NCBI GenBank assembly: GCA_938036835.1
Contig: CALHWB010000053.1
Coordinates: 62,001-126,000 of the forward strand
Length of the DNA: 64,000 nt
DNA from: an uncultured Propionibacterium sp.
GTDB taxonomy: Bacteria; Actinomycetota; Actinomycetes; Propionibacteriales; Propionibacteriaceae
Direction of reading: 5' to 3'
Made by a program: the position numbers and the translations under genes
Shown: one piece after another, positions 25,808-34,276 of the stretch
How positions within the stretch are numbered: the stretch's first letter is position 1
Layout: each line of letters opens with the position of its first letter
Notes under the pieces: model-generated
Database searches by the model: none
What the model was told of the DNA's origin: nothing
The model's input: the letters and a program-made list of their open reading frames with translations, nothing else

Positions 25808-27211
25808 ATGTCAGTCCGTATCGAGAAAGACTCCATGGGCACCATTGAGGTTGCCTCCGATCGCTACTGGGGCGCCCAGACCCAGCGCAGCCTGCAGAAT
25901 TTCGATATTGGCCGCCCGACCTTCGTCTGGGGACGTCCGATGATCAATGCACTGGGGGTGTTGAAGAAGTCCGCCGCCCAGGCCAATGCCGAGTTGGGCG
26001 AGTTGCCGGCCGAGATCGCCCAGTTGATCGTCCAGGCCGCCGACGAGGTCATTGCGGGCAAGTTGGACGACCATTTCCCGTTGGTCGTCTTCCAGACCGG
26101 CTCGGGCACCCAGTCGAACATGAATTCGAACGAGGTGATCAGCAACCGGGCCATTGAACTGGCCGGCGGCGAGTTGGGCTCCAAGACCCCGGTGCATCCC
26201 AACGATCACGTGAACCGTGGCCAGTCTTCGAATGACACCTTCCCGACCGCCATGCACATCGCGGTGGTATGCCAGGTCAATCAGAAGCTGTTCCCCGATG
26301 CCAAGAAGCTGCGCGACACCTTGGCCGCGAAGGCGGCCGAGTATGCCGATGTGGTGATGGTGGGCCGTACCCATCTGCAAGACGCCACCCCGGTAACCTT
26401 GGGCCAGGTGATCAGCGGCTGGGTTGCCCAGATAGATTTCGCCCTGGACGCGGTGCGGTATGCGGATTCCCGGGCTCGCGAATTGGCCATCGGCGGTACC
26501 GCGGTGGGTACCGGCCTGAATGCCCACCCCGAGTTCGGCAAGTTGGCGGCCAAGAAGATCAGTGAGCAGACCGGGCTGGAGTTCAGCCAGGCGGATAACC
26601 TGTTCGCCTCGCTATCGGCCCATGATGCGCTGGTGGAGGTCTCGGCGGCGCTGCGGACGCTGGCCGGCGCGCTGATGAAGATCGCCAACGATGTGCGCTG
26701 GTATGCATCCGGCCCGCGCAATGGCATCGGCGAACTAGTCATTCCCGAGAACGAACCGGGCAGCTCGATCATGCCAGGCAAGGTGAATCCGACCCAGTCG
26801 GAGGCCATGACCATGGTAGCCACCAAGGTCTTCGGCAATGATGCGACGGTCGGTTTTGCCGGTTCCCAGGGCAATTTCCAGTTGAACGTGTTCAAACCGG
26901 TGATGGCCTGGTGCTGTCTGGAATCCATCCAGTTGATCGGGGATGCCTGTGTGTCCTTCAACGATCACTGTGCGGTGGGTATCGAACCTAACCAGGCCAG
27001 GATTCAGGCCAATCTGGGTTCGAATCTGATGCTGGTGACCGCGCTGAACCGGCATATCGGTTACGACAAGGCCGCTGCGATCGCCAAGAATGCCCACAAG
27101 AAGGGTTTGACCTTGAAGGAATCGGCTCTGGAATCCGGCGAGTTGACCGAGGAGGAGTTCGATCGATGGGTCGTTCCGGTCGATATGACCCATCCCAGCG
27201 CCGCGCAGTGA
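25808..27211 (+). CDS. fumC: Fumarate hydratase, class II
   Basis: 467 residues from the ATG at 25808; the frame upstream to 25637 is unconserved. It has TIEVASDRYWGAQTQRSLQN, TGSGTQSNMNSNEVISNRA, the HPNDHVNRGQSSNDTFPTAM segment and the superfamily signature GSSIMPGKVNPTQSE. This iron-independent enzyme interconverts fumarate and malate. In propionate-forming actinobacteria it is part of the reductive arm from oxaloacetate to succinate. Monocistronic, ending in a strong hairpin. Confidence 0.96.
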   Translation: MSVRIEKDSMGTIEVASDRYWGAQTQRSLQNFDIGRPTFVWGRPMINALGVLKKSAAQANAELGELPAEIAQLIVQAADEVIAGKLDDHFPLVVFQTGSGTQSNMNSNEVISNRAIELAGGELGSKTPVHPNDHVNRGQSSNDTFPTAMHIAVVCQVNQKLFPDAKKLRDTLAAKAAEYADVVMVGRTHLQDATPVTLGQVISGWVAQIDFALDAVRYADSRARELAIGGTAVGTGLNAHPEFGKLAAKKISEQTGLEFSQADNLFASLSAHDALVEVSAALRTLAGALMKIANDVRWYASGPRNGIGELVIPENEPGSSIMPGKVNPTQSEAMTMVATKVFGNDATVGFAGSQGNFQLNVFKPVMAWCCLESIQLIGDACVSFNDHCAVGIEPNQARIQANLGSNLMLVTALNRHIGYDKAAAIAKNAHKKGLTLKESALESGELTEEEFDRWVVPVDMTHPSAAQ

Positions 27212-27246
27212 GTTATGGCCGCATTGGAAGGCGCCTGAGCCTTTGA

Positions 27247-27294
27247 TGCGATCGGCCCGGCCATCGATTCGACGAGGCGGCCGGGCCGATCGCA
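27247..27294 (+). terminator. 16-bp perfect hairpin after fumC
   Basis: TGCGATCGGCCCGGCC at 27247-27262 pairs perfectly with 27279-27294, with a 16-nt loop. It begins 36 bp after the fumC stop and should separate fumC from the downstream symporter gene. Confidence 0.7.
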
Positions 27295-27432
27295 GGAATG
27301 GTTCGTGGGCGATCCGAGCAGCCACGAGATGCTGGGATCACCCTGGGTCGCCATGTTGTACCGCGCATTGGTCAAGGGTTAGCTGTGCGATTGGCCATCG
27401 GTTCGGGTGGCCGACCGGTAGATTCACGATTT

Positions 27433-28902
27433 GTGATAACCGATCAGATCTTCAAGCTGATTGCGACCGTCTGCTATTTCCTTGTCATGATCGCCATCGG
27501 GTTGTGGGCCAATCGCCGCACCCGCAACCTGGCCGACTATATGCTGGGCGGCCGCAATCTGAATCCCATGGTGGCCGCGTTGAGCGCTGGGGCATCCGAC
27601 ATGTCTGGGTGGTTGCTCCTGGGTCTGCCCGGAGCGCTGTATGCCATCGGGCTGGCAGATGCCTGGATCGCTGTCGGGTTGACGGTGGGTGCCTGGCTCA
27701 ACTGGAAGCTGGTGGCTCCCCGGCTGCGTACCTATACCGAGGTGGCCCACAATTCGATTACCATTCCCTCGTTCTTGGAGAACCGGCTGAAGGATCGTTC
27801 CCGGCTGCTGCGAACCATCTCCGGATTGCTGATCCTAACCTTCTTCACCTTCTATGTTTCCAGCGGCATGGTTTCCGGCGGAGTCTTCTTCGAGAACTCG
27901 TTTGGCATCGGCTACCGGGCGGGCATGCTCGTGGTAGGTGGCGTGACGGTGCTGTACACCTTTTTCGGTGGGTTTCTCGGGGCGTCCTATACCGACATGA
28001 TGCAGGGCCTGCTGATGATGACGGCGCTGCTGTTTGTCCCGCTGCTCGGCATGATCGCCATCGGCGGGCCGGGGAGACTGATCCGCACGGTGACCGAGGT
28101 CCATCCGAACGCGTTCTCCCTGATCGCTGGCACAACCGCGGTCGGGGTGATCTCGAGCCTGGCCTGGGGGCTGGGATATTTCGGTCAGCCGCACATCATC
28201 GTGCGATTCATGGCGCTGCGTTCCGCCGGGGATGCCAGGCGGGGGCGGCGCATCGGTATCGGCTGGATGGTGACCTCCATGTCCGGGGCGATCCTGACCG
28301 GGTTGATCGGCCTGGCCTATTTCACCGTGCATCCGGCCTTGACTCTGGACGACCCGGAAGCGGTCTTCCTGCGGATGGCCCAGTTGCTGTTCCATCCGCT
28401 GGTGGCCGGCTTCGTGTTGGCGGCGGTGCTGGCCGCGATCATGTCCACGGTGTCCTCCCAGCTGATCGTATGTTCGTCGGCATTGGTGGAGGATTTGGCG
28501 CTGATGGTCTTCAAGCGAGATCTGGAGCCTCGTCAGCAGGTCTGGCTCGGCCGTCTCGGTGTACTGGTGGTCGCCGCGGTCGCCATGGCTTTGGCTTGGA
28601 CGCAAAACGACACCATTCTGCGGCTGGTGGCATTCGCCTGGGCCGGGTTCGGGGCCACCTTCGGGCCGATGATCCTGCTGGCCCTGTTCTGGCGCCGGCT
28701 TACCGCCCTGGGTACCGGCTTGGGCATGATCGCCGCCGCAGTCACGGTTTTCACCTGGCAATTCACCCCGTGGAACGCGCTGTATGAGATTGTCCCCGGG
28801 TTTGCGGTGAACATGGTCGTCTCGGTTGCCGGCTCGCTGCTGACCCGGGCGCCCGAGGTGGCCGAGGAGTTCGACCATGCCAGTGCGCTGGCCGAAAGCT
28901 GA
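27433..28902 (+). CDS. putP: Sodium/proline-type symporter (SSS family)
   Basis: 489 residues from a GTG at 27433, which aligns with the usual PutP N-terminus; there is no clear Shine-Dalgarno and a GTG at 27385 with AAGGG is an alternative. About 13 membrane segments. Family motifs: DYMLGGRNLNPMVAALSAGASD, SDMSGWLLLGLPGALY, WLNWKLVAPRLR and the sodium-site region in IMSTVSSQLIVCSSAL. Imports proline (or a related solute) with sodium. No proline dehydrogenase gene is adjacent. Confidence 0.87.
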   Translation: MITDQIFKLIATVCYFLVMIAIGLWANRRTRNLADYMLGGRNLNPMVAALSAGASDMSGWLLLGLPGALYAIGLADAWIAVGLTVGAWLNWKLVAPRLRTYTEVAHNSITIPSFLENRLKDRSRLLRTISGLLILTFFTFYVSSGMVSGGVFFENSFGIGYRAGMLVVGGVTVLYTFFGGFLGASYTDMMQGLLMMTALLFVPLLGMIAIGGPGRLIRTVTEVHPNAFSLIAGTTAVGVISSLAWGLGYFGQPHIIVRFMALRSAGDARRGRRIGIGWMVTSMSGAILTGLIGLAYFTVHPALTLDDPEAVFLRMAQLLFHPLVAGFVLAAVLAAIMSTVSSQLIVCSSALVEDLALMVFKRDLEPRQQVWLGRLGVLVVAAVAMALAWTQNDTILRLVAFAWAGFGATFGPMILLALFWRRLTALGTGLGMIAAAVTVFTWQFTPWNALYEIVPGFAVNMVVSVAGSLLTRAPEVAEEFDHASALAES

Positions 28903-29042
28903 TTACCGCTATAGCTCGCCGCGGGCGTCCCGTCGGATACTCGGGCTGAGCGATAGGGATCAGCACAGCCGATGGCCAGATTCCTGAATCCGGAAAGCCG
29001 ATCCTGGAATCGTCTATCATTCGCCATGTTTGAAGGTTATGG

Positions 29043-29864
29043 TTGCGCGTCGTAACATCACTTGGGTTGTCAGATGATTACACGCGAACGGGGTTCGGTT
29101 TGAGCAACACTCATTTGACTCCTCGGCAGCGGCAACGCATGAACACGATGGCCGAGATTCTCGCCGCCGCGCGCCGCCAGCTACGGGCTTGCGAAGAGTT
29201 CAATATCCGGTCGGTGGCCGCCGAGATCGGCCTGTCCAGTCAGGGCCTGTACCGCTATGTGGATTCCATCGACCAGTTGCGTTTCCTGGTGACCCAGCAG
29301 ATCGTGGATTCGATGCTGGCCTTCATGGGCCGGGCCTGCGCTCGCTACTCCGACCCGGACGAGCGGATCGTGGCGGCCGCGGTGGCTTTCCGTACCTGGG
29401 CGCTGCACAACCCGATCGAGTTCCGGCACGCCTTCACCGCCCCACGGTCAGCCCCCGGCGGTGGCGACCAGGACGCGGTGTACACCCCGCAGCGAGTCGG
29501 CAGCTTCTTCGCTCCCCTTTTCGTCGAGTTGCGCGGCCGATTGAGCTTTGCGGTGCCTACCGAACTGGATCCGACTTTCGATCCCACTCAGGCGATAGAA
29601 CTAATCGGCCCACAGTATCCGCCCCTGGCCGGTACGGACACAGCCACCATGGTATGGATGTTCCAATACTGCTGGGCCAGGTTGTACGGCATCGTAGCCC
29701 TGGAGGCCTTCCAGCAGATCGACCCGGCCTACACCAAGAGCGGGCTGTTCTTCACGGTGACCCTACGCGAGATCGCCGGACGCCTCAACATCGCCGACCT
29801 CAGCTCCCTAGAGCGAGTCTTCTATGCCGAGTCGGATCCTCTGCCGACCCAGTCGGCCACCTGA
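29043..29864 (+). CDS. TetR family transcriptional regulator
   Basis: About 273 residues with a TTG start at 29043 preceded by GAAGG; a TTG at 29100 (254 residues) is an alternative, and no ATG lies before the HTH except internal ones. The N-terminal HTH reads ILAAARRQLRACEEFNIRSVAAE, then GLSSQGLYRYVDSIDQLRFLV. The C-terminal part resembles TetR_C_25/WHG-type ligand domains with ALHNPIEFRHAF and TMVWMFQYCWARLYGIVALE. Ligand and targets are unknown. It is convergent with the ABC ATPase gene and follows the symporter gene, which it may regulate. Confidence 0.82.
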   Translation: MRVVTSLGLSDDYTRTGFGLSNTHLTPRQRQRMNTMAEILAAARRQLRACEEFNIRSVAAEIGLSSQGLYRYVDSIDQLRFLVTQQIVDSMLAFMGRACARYSDPDERIVAAAVAFRTWALHNPIEFRHAFTAPRSAPGGGDQDAVYTPQRVGSFFAPLFVELRGRLSFAVPTELDPTFDPTQAIELIGPQYPPLAGTDTATMVWMFQYCWARLYGIVALEAFQQIDPAYTKSGLFFTVTLREIAGRLNIADLSSLERVFYAESDPLPTQSAT

Positions 29865-29922
29865 GATCCGGACGCCGGCTTACCGGCCATTCCCCGACCC
29901 GATCAACCAGCCGAGCCGATCG

Positions 29923-29958
29923 ACGGCCGAGGCGATGTGGGGGAACCGCCTCGGCCGT
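29923..29958. terminator. Bidirectional hairpin between TetR gene and ABC ATPase gene
   Basis: 12-bp perfect stem, ACGGCCGAGGCG (29923-29934) with its complement (29947-29958) and a 12-nt loop, between convergent genes. Confidence 0.7.
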
Positions 29959-29978
29959 TAGCGGTGCCGGTGGCCGGC

Positions 29979-31454
29979 TCAGCTGGCCGCCGAGGTAGCC
30001 TCCAGGCCGGCGGCCCGGCTCGGCCACTCGCCGCGACTCACCGACTGCAGATCCGCCACGGCGACCTTATCGGTCACCCATTCGTCTCGCACCGCACCGT
30101 CCTCGACCACCAGAATCCGGTCGCTGAGCTGGTGCAGATCCTTCTCGTCGCTGGAGAACAGCAGAATGCCGACGCCTCGCTCGGTAACTTCCTCCATCAG
30201 GTGGATGAACCGTTCCCGGGCGGCCATGTCGAGCGACTCCATCGGTTCGATCAGGATCATGATGCGGGCATGCTTGGCCGCGATCTCCTGCAACTGCTGC
30301 CAACGTCGCTGACCGGTGGACTGTAGCGGGCGATTGAGCAGCTTGCTCATCGCAATCTCGGATTGCCGGATTGCCATCAGGATCCGGGTGGTGTCCTCGA
30401 CGGTGGAGTCATCGCTGGCCCCTGCCTCACCATCCATCATGGTCAGGTTCCAAGCGAAGTGGGTCTCCCCCGCCGGATCCAACATGCTGGAAAGCACCGC
30501 GATCCGCAGCCCCGGCAGATCGCGTGGCGCGGTGATCCTAGCCGGTTTGCCCGCCACCAGCACCAGGGGAGACTCATCGGGACGCTGCCCGGTCAACGCG
30601 CCGAGAATGTCCTCGACGCCCGAGTTGCGGGCGCCGCACAGTCCCAGGATTTCGCCGGCGTGCAGTTGGAAGCTGACCGGTTCTCCGGAGCTGTGCAGAC
30701 TCGGTACGTCCAGCACGACATCATCGGTGGCATAGCCGCGCCTCGACACCTCTCCGATGGTCCTGCCAAACATGGCCTCGGTCAGTTCATCCGGCGTAGT
30801 GGTAGCGGTGTCGAAGATCTTCACGACATGCCCATCGCGCAGCACGGCGATGCGATTGCACAGTCGCAGGGCCTCTTCCAGCCGGTGGGTGATATAGACG
30901 ATCCCGCGGTTCTTCTCGGTGGCATGCTGCAGTGCGTACCGCAGATCCTCCACCTCTCGGGCGTTGAGGGTGTTACTCAGTTCGTCGATCACAATCAGAT
31001 CGCGGGGGTCTGCGATCATCCGCAGCACCTCCGCCATGCGGCGATCCGAGCTGCCCAGATCGCCCAGCCGGTCACTCGGCAGCAACGGCACCCCGAGTTC
31101 GACGATCACCCGCCGGGCAGCCGCCAGGAACTGTGCCTCGGTACGTTCGCCCTCGAACTCGCGGAACATCGCCTGGGTAACGGTCAGATTGCCGTCCAGT
31201 TCGAGTTCGGGATCGATGAGCATGACCCGCTTGGGGTTCCAGGGTTCACCGGCGATGGTCATCTCGCCGCTATCGGCCTCGGTCCGGCCCGCGACGATCG
31301 ATGCCATGGTGGACTTGCCCACCCCGTTCTGCCCGACGACACCGAGCACTTCGCCGGGCCGGACCTCCAGGTCGACCCCAGCCAGTACCTCATGGCCACC
31401 GAACGACTTCCGCAACCCCCGGATCGAAAGCATCGGCGTTTCTTCTCCCCACAT
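29979..31454 (-). CDS. Orphan sugar-type ABC ATPase with two nucleotide-binding domains, degenerate motifs
   Basis: 491 residues from the ATG at 31454 with GGGAGG upstream (a TTG at 31499 overlapping the previous stop is possible). Two domains as in RbsA/MglA. Domain 1 keeps Walker A GQNGVGKST (residues 41-49), Walker B LIVIDE and the THRLEE switch, but the signature is LGSSDRRM instead of LSGGQQQ. Domain 2 lacks a Walker A lysine (ARNSGVEDILG) and its Walker B reads ILIEP. No permease or binding-protein gene is adjacent. It follows the coiled-coil membrane gene in a three-gene operon, so a transport role is doubtful; a regulatory or scaffold ATPase is an alternative. Confidence 0.8.
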   Translation of the reverse strand: MWGEETPMLSIRGLRKSFGGHEVLAGVDLEVRPGEVLGVVGQNGVGKSTMASIVAGRTEADSGEMTIAGEPWNPKRVMLIDPELELDGNLTVTQAMFREFEGERTEAQFLAAARRVIVELGVPLLPSDRLGDLGSSDRRMAEVLRMIADPRDLIVIDELSNTLNAREVEDLRYALQHATEKNRGIVYITHRLEEALRLCNRIAVLRDGHVVKIFDTATTTPDELTEAMFGRTIGEVSRRGYATDDVVLDVPSLHSSGEPVSFQLHAGEILGLCGARNSGVEDILGALTGQRPDESPLVLVAGKPARITAPRDLPGLRIAVLSSMLDPAGETHFAWNLTMMDGEAGASDDSTVEDTTRILMAIRQSEIAMSKLLNRPLQSTGQRRWQQLQEIAAKHARIMILIEPMESLDMAARERFIHLMEEVTERGVGILLFSSDEKDLHQLSDRILVVEDGAVRDEWVTDKVAVADLQSVSRGEWPSRAAGLEATSAAS

Positions 31455-31495
31455 GTTGTCCGTACCTCCCCACGGGCTTTCATTGCGCCCATTAT

Positions 31496-32992
31496 TCAAT
31501 GCGATCTACCAACCCGTGAGCGCTGCAACAGCTCCAGATCCAGCCGTCTGGTCTCGGCCAGATCCTGAGTCTGCACCAGCGTGGCACGCAGTTCGGCGTT
31601 CTCTTGCCGTAACCCTTCGATAATGCCCTCCAAAGAGGGCACGGTGGTATCCCAGGCGACCAGCGCACCGGTTTCGAGGCGCGCCAGCTCGAGTTCAACC
31701 CGCGACAGCGACTCCTCCAATTCGGCGATCCGGACCACCGCCGGCTGCCCAGCCAACGTGGCATCGGCCTGGCGGTCAGCTGCGTCGGTATCGGCACCGG
31801 TCATGCCGGTCTCGGCCACGCCGGAAACAGCCGAGACCGCATCGCCGGCCAAACCGGGCTGGCCGTCGCCCGGCAGCCCGGTTGGCTCGGCCGAGCGGGC
31901 CGGATCGTCCGTAGCCGGTACCGCCGCATCGGCCGGCGGGTCTTCTCCGGCCGGTGGGACGAGATCGATCACCGCCGGCAGCTGCTCCTGTCGTGCATCC
32001 GCCGGCGGGGTGTCGATGGCCGGGGTATCCTGTTCTGCTGCCTGCTCCACGACGGCCTCGGCGACCTGCTGCGAAACAGGCTCCGGCCCGGGTTCAGCCG
32101 GCTGCCCGGGTTCGGGCTCCGCGCCGGACTCTGGTTCGCTGCCCGTCGGCTGTGCCGCTCCGGCCGGCTCGGCGGTCACCGGGTCCGGTCCGGCGGACGA
32201 CACTGCGGTCTCGGGCATCACGTCGTGCCCGTCCGCGATCGGGGTTCCGTCGAATTGGCCGGTGCCGGTCCGCGACGAGTTCCCATCGGGTTCGGCAGTA
32301 CCCGGCCGGCCCCCGGCAACCTCATCTGGCGGGCGCAGGATCGTCGGCAGATCCGACTCGTGTGCTTGGCTGGCATCCGGGGCCTTGGCCCAATCGATCG
32401 CCCCCTGGTTCGCTGCCGACCTGGCCGCCCGGTGTCCGCTGGCCCGAGCGAGCTGTGCAGCGGCCGGTCTCGGCACCGTCCCAGCGGGCTGCCCGGCCGG
32501 ATTGGCCGGCCCCCTAGGCGGCCCATGCCCGACCTGCGGTTCTGCGGTATCGCCTGGTTGTCGCAGGATCGTGGGTACGTCGGACTCGTCATGGCCGACA
32601 TCGGCCTGGTCGATGGGTAGGGGGCCCATCGGGGGCAATTGGACGGCGAAATAGCGGTCGGCATCCCGCCGCTCCCCGGCCGGGGCGATATTGGCCCGCG
32701 GTCCGCGGGCACCGCCCACACCGGCTCCGCCTGCGCGATCGGTCCGGATTCCGGCGCCATCGAATGCGCCGTATTCATAATGCGTGTTGGCAACCTTGCC
32801 GGTCAGCGGTTGCGCGGCATGCGGCTCGCCAGCCGGGATCTGTTCGGCCAGTTCGGTGCGCGTCGGCTGCAAGGCAGCCGCCCGCCCACGACGACCCCGG
32901 CCAATCAACCAGCCGATGATCCCGCCTACCGAAGCCGCGAACAGAACGAGCCCGGCGATCTGCCAAATGACCAGCATGAAGGCATCGATCAT
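31496..32992 (-). CDS. Membrane-anchored low-complexity protein with C-terminal coiled coil
   Basis: 498 residues. One N-terminal membrane helix (FMLVIWQIAGLVLFAASVGGII, broken by no charged residue) is followed by an RGRRGR stop-transfer, then about 350 residues rich in Pro, Ala, Glu, Gly and Asp, and a C-terminal coiled coil (IAELEESLSRVELELARLE, then a second heptad stretch ending near residue 490). The disordered part holds two near-identical motifs, HDESDVPTILR and HESDLPTILR (32561-32593 and 32333-32362). The start overlaps the OmpA/BON gene stop by 4 nt. I recognise no family; the position is like that of the small partners in the mycobacterial arfABC operon. Confidence 0.8.
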   Translation of the reverse strand: MIDAFMLVIWQIAGLVLFAASVGGIIGWLIGRGRRGRAAALQPTRTELAEQIPAGEPHAAQPLTGKVANTHYEYGAFDGAGIRTDRAGGAGVGGARGPRANIAPAGERRDADRYFAVQLPPMGPLPIDQADVGHDESDVPTILRQPGDTAEPQVGHGPPRGPANPAGQPAGTVPRPAAAQLARASGHRAARSAANQGAIDWAKAPDASQAHESDLPTILRPPDEVAGGRPGTAEPDGNSSRTGTGQFDGTPIADGHDVMPETAVSSAGPDPVTAEPAGAAQPTGSEPESGAEPEPGQPAEPGPEPVSQQVAEAVVEQAAEQDTPAIDTPPADARQEQLPAVIDLVPPAGEDPPADAAVPATDDPARSAEPTGLPGDGQPGLAGDAVSAVSGVAETGMTGADTDAADRQADATLAGQPAVVRIAELEESLSRVELELARLETGALVAWDTTVPSLEGIIEGLRQENAELRATLVQTQDLAETRRLDLELLQRSRVGRSH

Positions 32993-33708
32993 CGGCCGGC
33001 CACCTCCAGGTGGATCTCCACTCGGCGGTTCTTGGTTGCGCCATCCTCGGTCGAGTTGTCCCCGATCGGCTGGGTATCTGCGAGGCTTTCCGCCGAGATC
33101 CGATCGGCTGGTACGCCCCGCTCGATCAGCGCGGCCCGCACCGCCGCCGCCCGGGCATAGCCCAGGGCATAGCGTTCGTCGGCGGTCAGCCCGTTGTCGG
33201 TATGGCCGGTCAAGGTTGCGCGCAGTTCGGGACGCCGCAGCATCAGGGCCGCGATCTGATCCACCTGGGCCTGACCGGCCGAGGTGACCTGAGCGGAACC
33301 GCCGGGGAAAAGGATGGGCGCCACATCGGGGATCGGTTCTTGGGCCGGGGAAGCGATGGTTGAAGTAGAGGTTGAGGTCTCATTCGGGGATTCGGATGGC
33401 TGCCCCGGCGTGCTCTGGTCGCCGCCCGGTTTGGCCCCTGCAATGATCACCTCGGCGATGCCCGGCACCTCCGCAACGATCGCCCGGGCGGCCCAGGAAG
33501 TGGCCGGATCGTCCGCCGACACCGTCGCCTGACGGCCATGCATGCTTACCTGCGCGACGATATTCGCCGCAGCCAGTGCCTCGTTGGCGCGAGCATCCAG
33601 GGCATCTTCCAGTTGCCCGGCCACCCAATAGGATCCCGGGCCGATACAGGCCACCAATGCGGCGCCGGCTGCCACCCCGACTACTCTTCCTATGAATTGG
33701 GTCGACAT
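32989..33708 (-). CDS. BON-OmpA domain protein (ArfA/OmpATb-like)
   Basis: About 239 residues from the ATG at 33708. One N-terminal membrane helix (VVGVAAGAALVACIGPGSYWV) acts as uncleaved anchor. A BON-like region follows (residues about 30-90, ALAAANIVAQVSMHGRQATVS), then a Ser/Thr/Pro linker and a C-terminal OmpA/MotB peptidoglycan-binding domain with LRATLTGHTDNG and KNRRVEIHLEV. The order is that of M. tuberculosis ArfA (Rv0899). The OmpA part should bind DAP-containing peptidoglycan outside the membrane. Head of a three-gene operon, divergent from the Roadblock gene. Confidence 0.83.
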   Translation of the reverse strand: MSTQFIGRVVGVAAGAALVACIGPGSYWVAGQLEDALDARANEALAAANIVAQVSMHGRQATVSADDPATSWAARAIVAEVPGIAEVIIAGAKPGGDQSTPGQPSESPNETSTSTSTIASPAQEPIPDVAPILFPGGSAQVTSAGQAQVDQIAALMLRRPELRATLTGHTDNGLTADERYALGYARAAAVRAALIERGVPADRISAESLADTQPIGDNSTEDGATKNRRVEIHLEVAGR

Positions 33709-33881
33709 CTCCCTAGTTCCCCCCAACCAGCGTCATAGCATAGCCAACTCACTCCGAAAGTCGAAGTCCCCCCGATTGAGCTGCGCGCTTCCTGGTGGCT
33801 ATCTTGTCTCCAGACGGGTGAGCCGGGCAAGCACACCCGCCACAGACAACAACCGCATCTTTGGGAGCATTGGGGAGATAA

Positions 33882-34274
33882 ATGTCCATGGGGCAGCATC
33901 AAGCGAGCAAGTCGGCAGAGCTCGCCCGCACAATTTCGTCCATGCACCGGGCCATCCCGGAATTACATGGGGTAATGATCGCATCGGTGGACGGTCTAGC
34001 CGTTGCGCACGACTTCCCGGAGTCCGATGCCGAACGGATAGCGGCCATGGCCGCAACCGCGCTTGGCCTGGGCACGAAGATTTCCGAGCGTACGAACCTC
34101 GGCACCCTGGCCGAAGCGGTCATCCGCGGCGATCAGGGCTACCTGGTGGTGTATTCCGCCGGCCGGGAGGCCGTGCTGGTGTTGGCCGGCCCGATCGACT
34201 CCAACCTCGGCCTGATGCGCATCGAGGCTCGCGTGGCCGCGGTCGAGATCAAACAGATTCTGGGGCGGGGCTGA
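33882..34274 (+). CDS. Roadblock/LC7 domain protein (MglB-like)
   Basis: 130 residues with GGGGAG five bases before the ATG. A single Roadblock/longin-type domain: ELARTISSMHRAIPELHGVMI, then SVDGLAVAHDFP and VYSAGREAVLVLAGPIDSNLG with a final long helix. Such proteins dimerise and act with small GTPases (MglA) or, in actinobacteria, in four-gene conservons with a histidine kinase, DUF742 and a GTPase. None of those partners is present; instead it is followed after 2 bp by a protoglobin-type gene. It may relay the state of that sensor. Confidence 0.85.
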   Translation: MSMGQHQASKSAELARTISSMHRAIPELHGVMIASVDGLAVAHDFPESDAERIAAMAATALGLGTKISERTNLGTLAEAVIRGDQGYLVVYSAGREAVLVLAGPIDSNLGLMRIEARVAAVEIKQILGRG

Positions 34275-34276
34275 CC

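Noticed and set aside
27243..28787. 514-codon plus-strand open frame over fumC's 3' flank and the symporter gene, and a long minus-strand frame 27835-28878
   Set aside because: Both are alternate frames of the clear SSS symporter gene in GC-rich DNA, with His/Arg/Gly-rich nonsense products.
29026..29055. Nine-codon leader-like frame before the TetR gene
   Set aside because: No regulatory residues, attenuator hairpin or ribosome binding site; it overlaps the proposed TetR Shine-Dalgarno.
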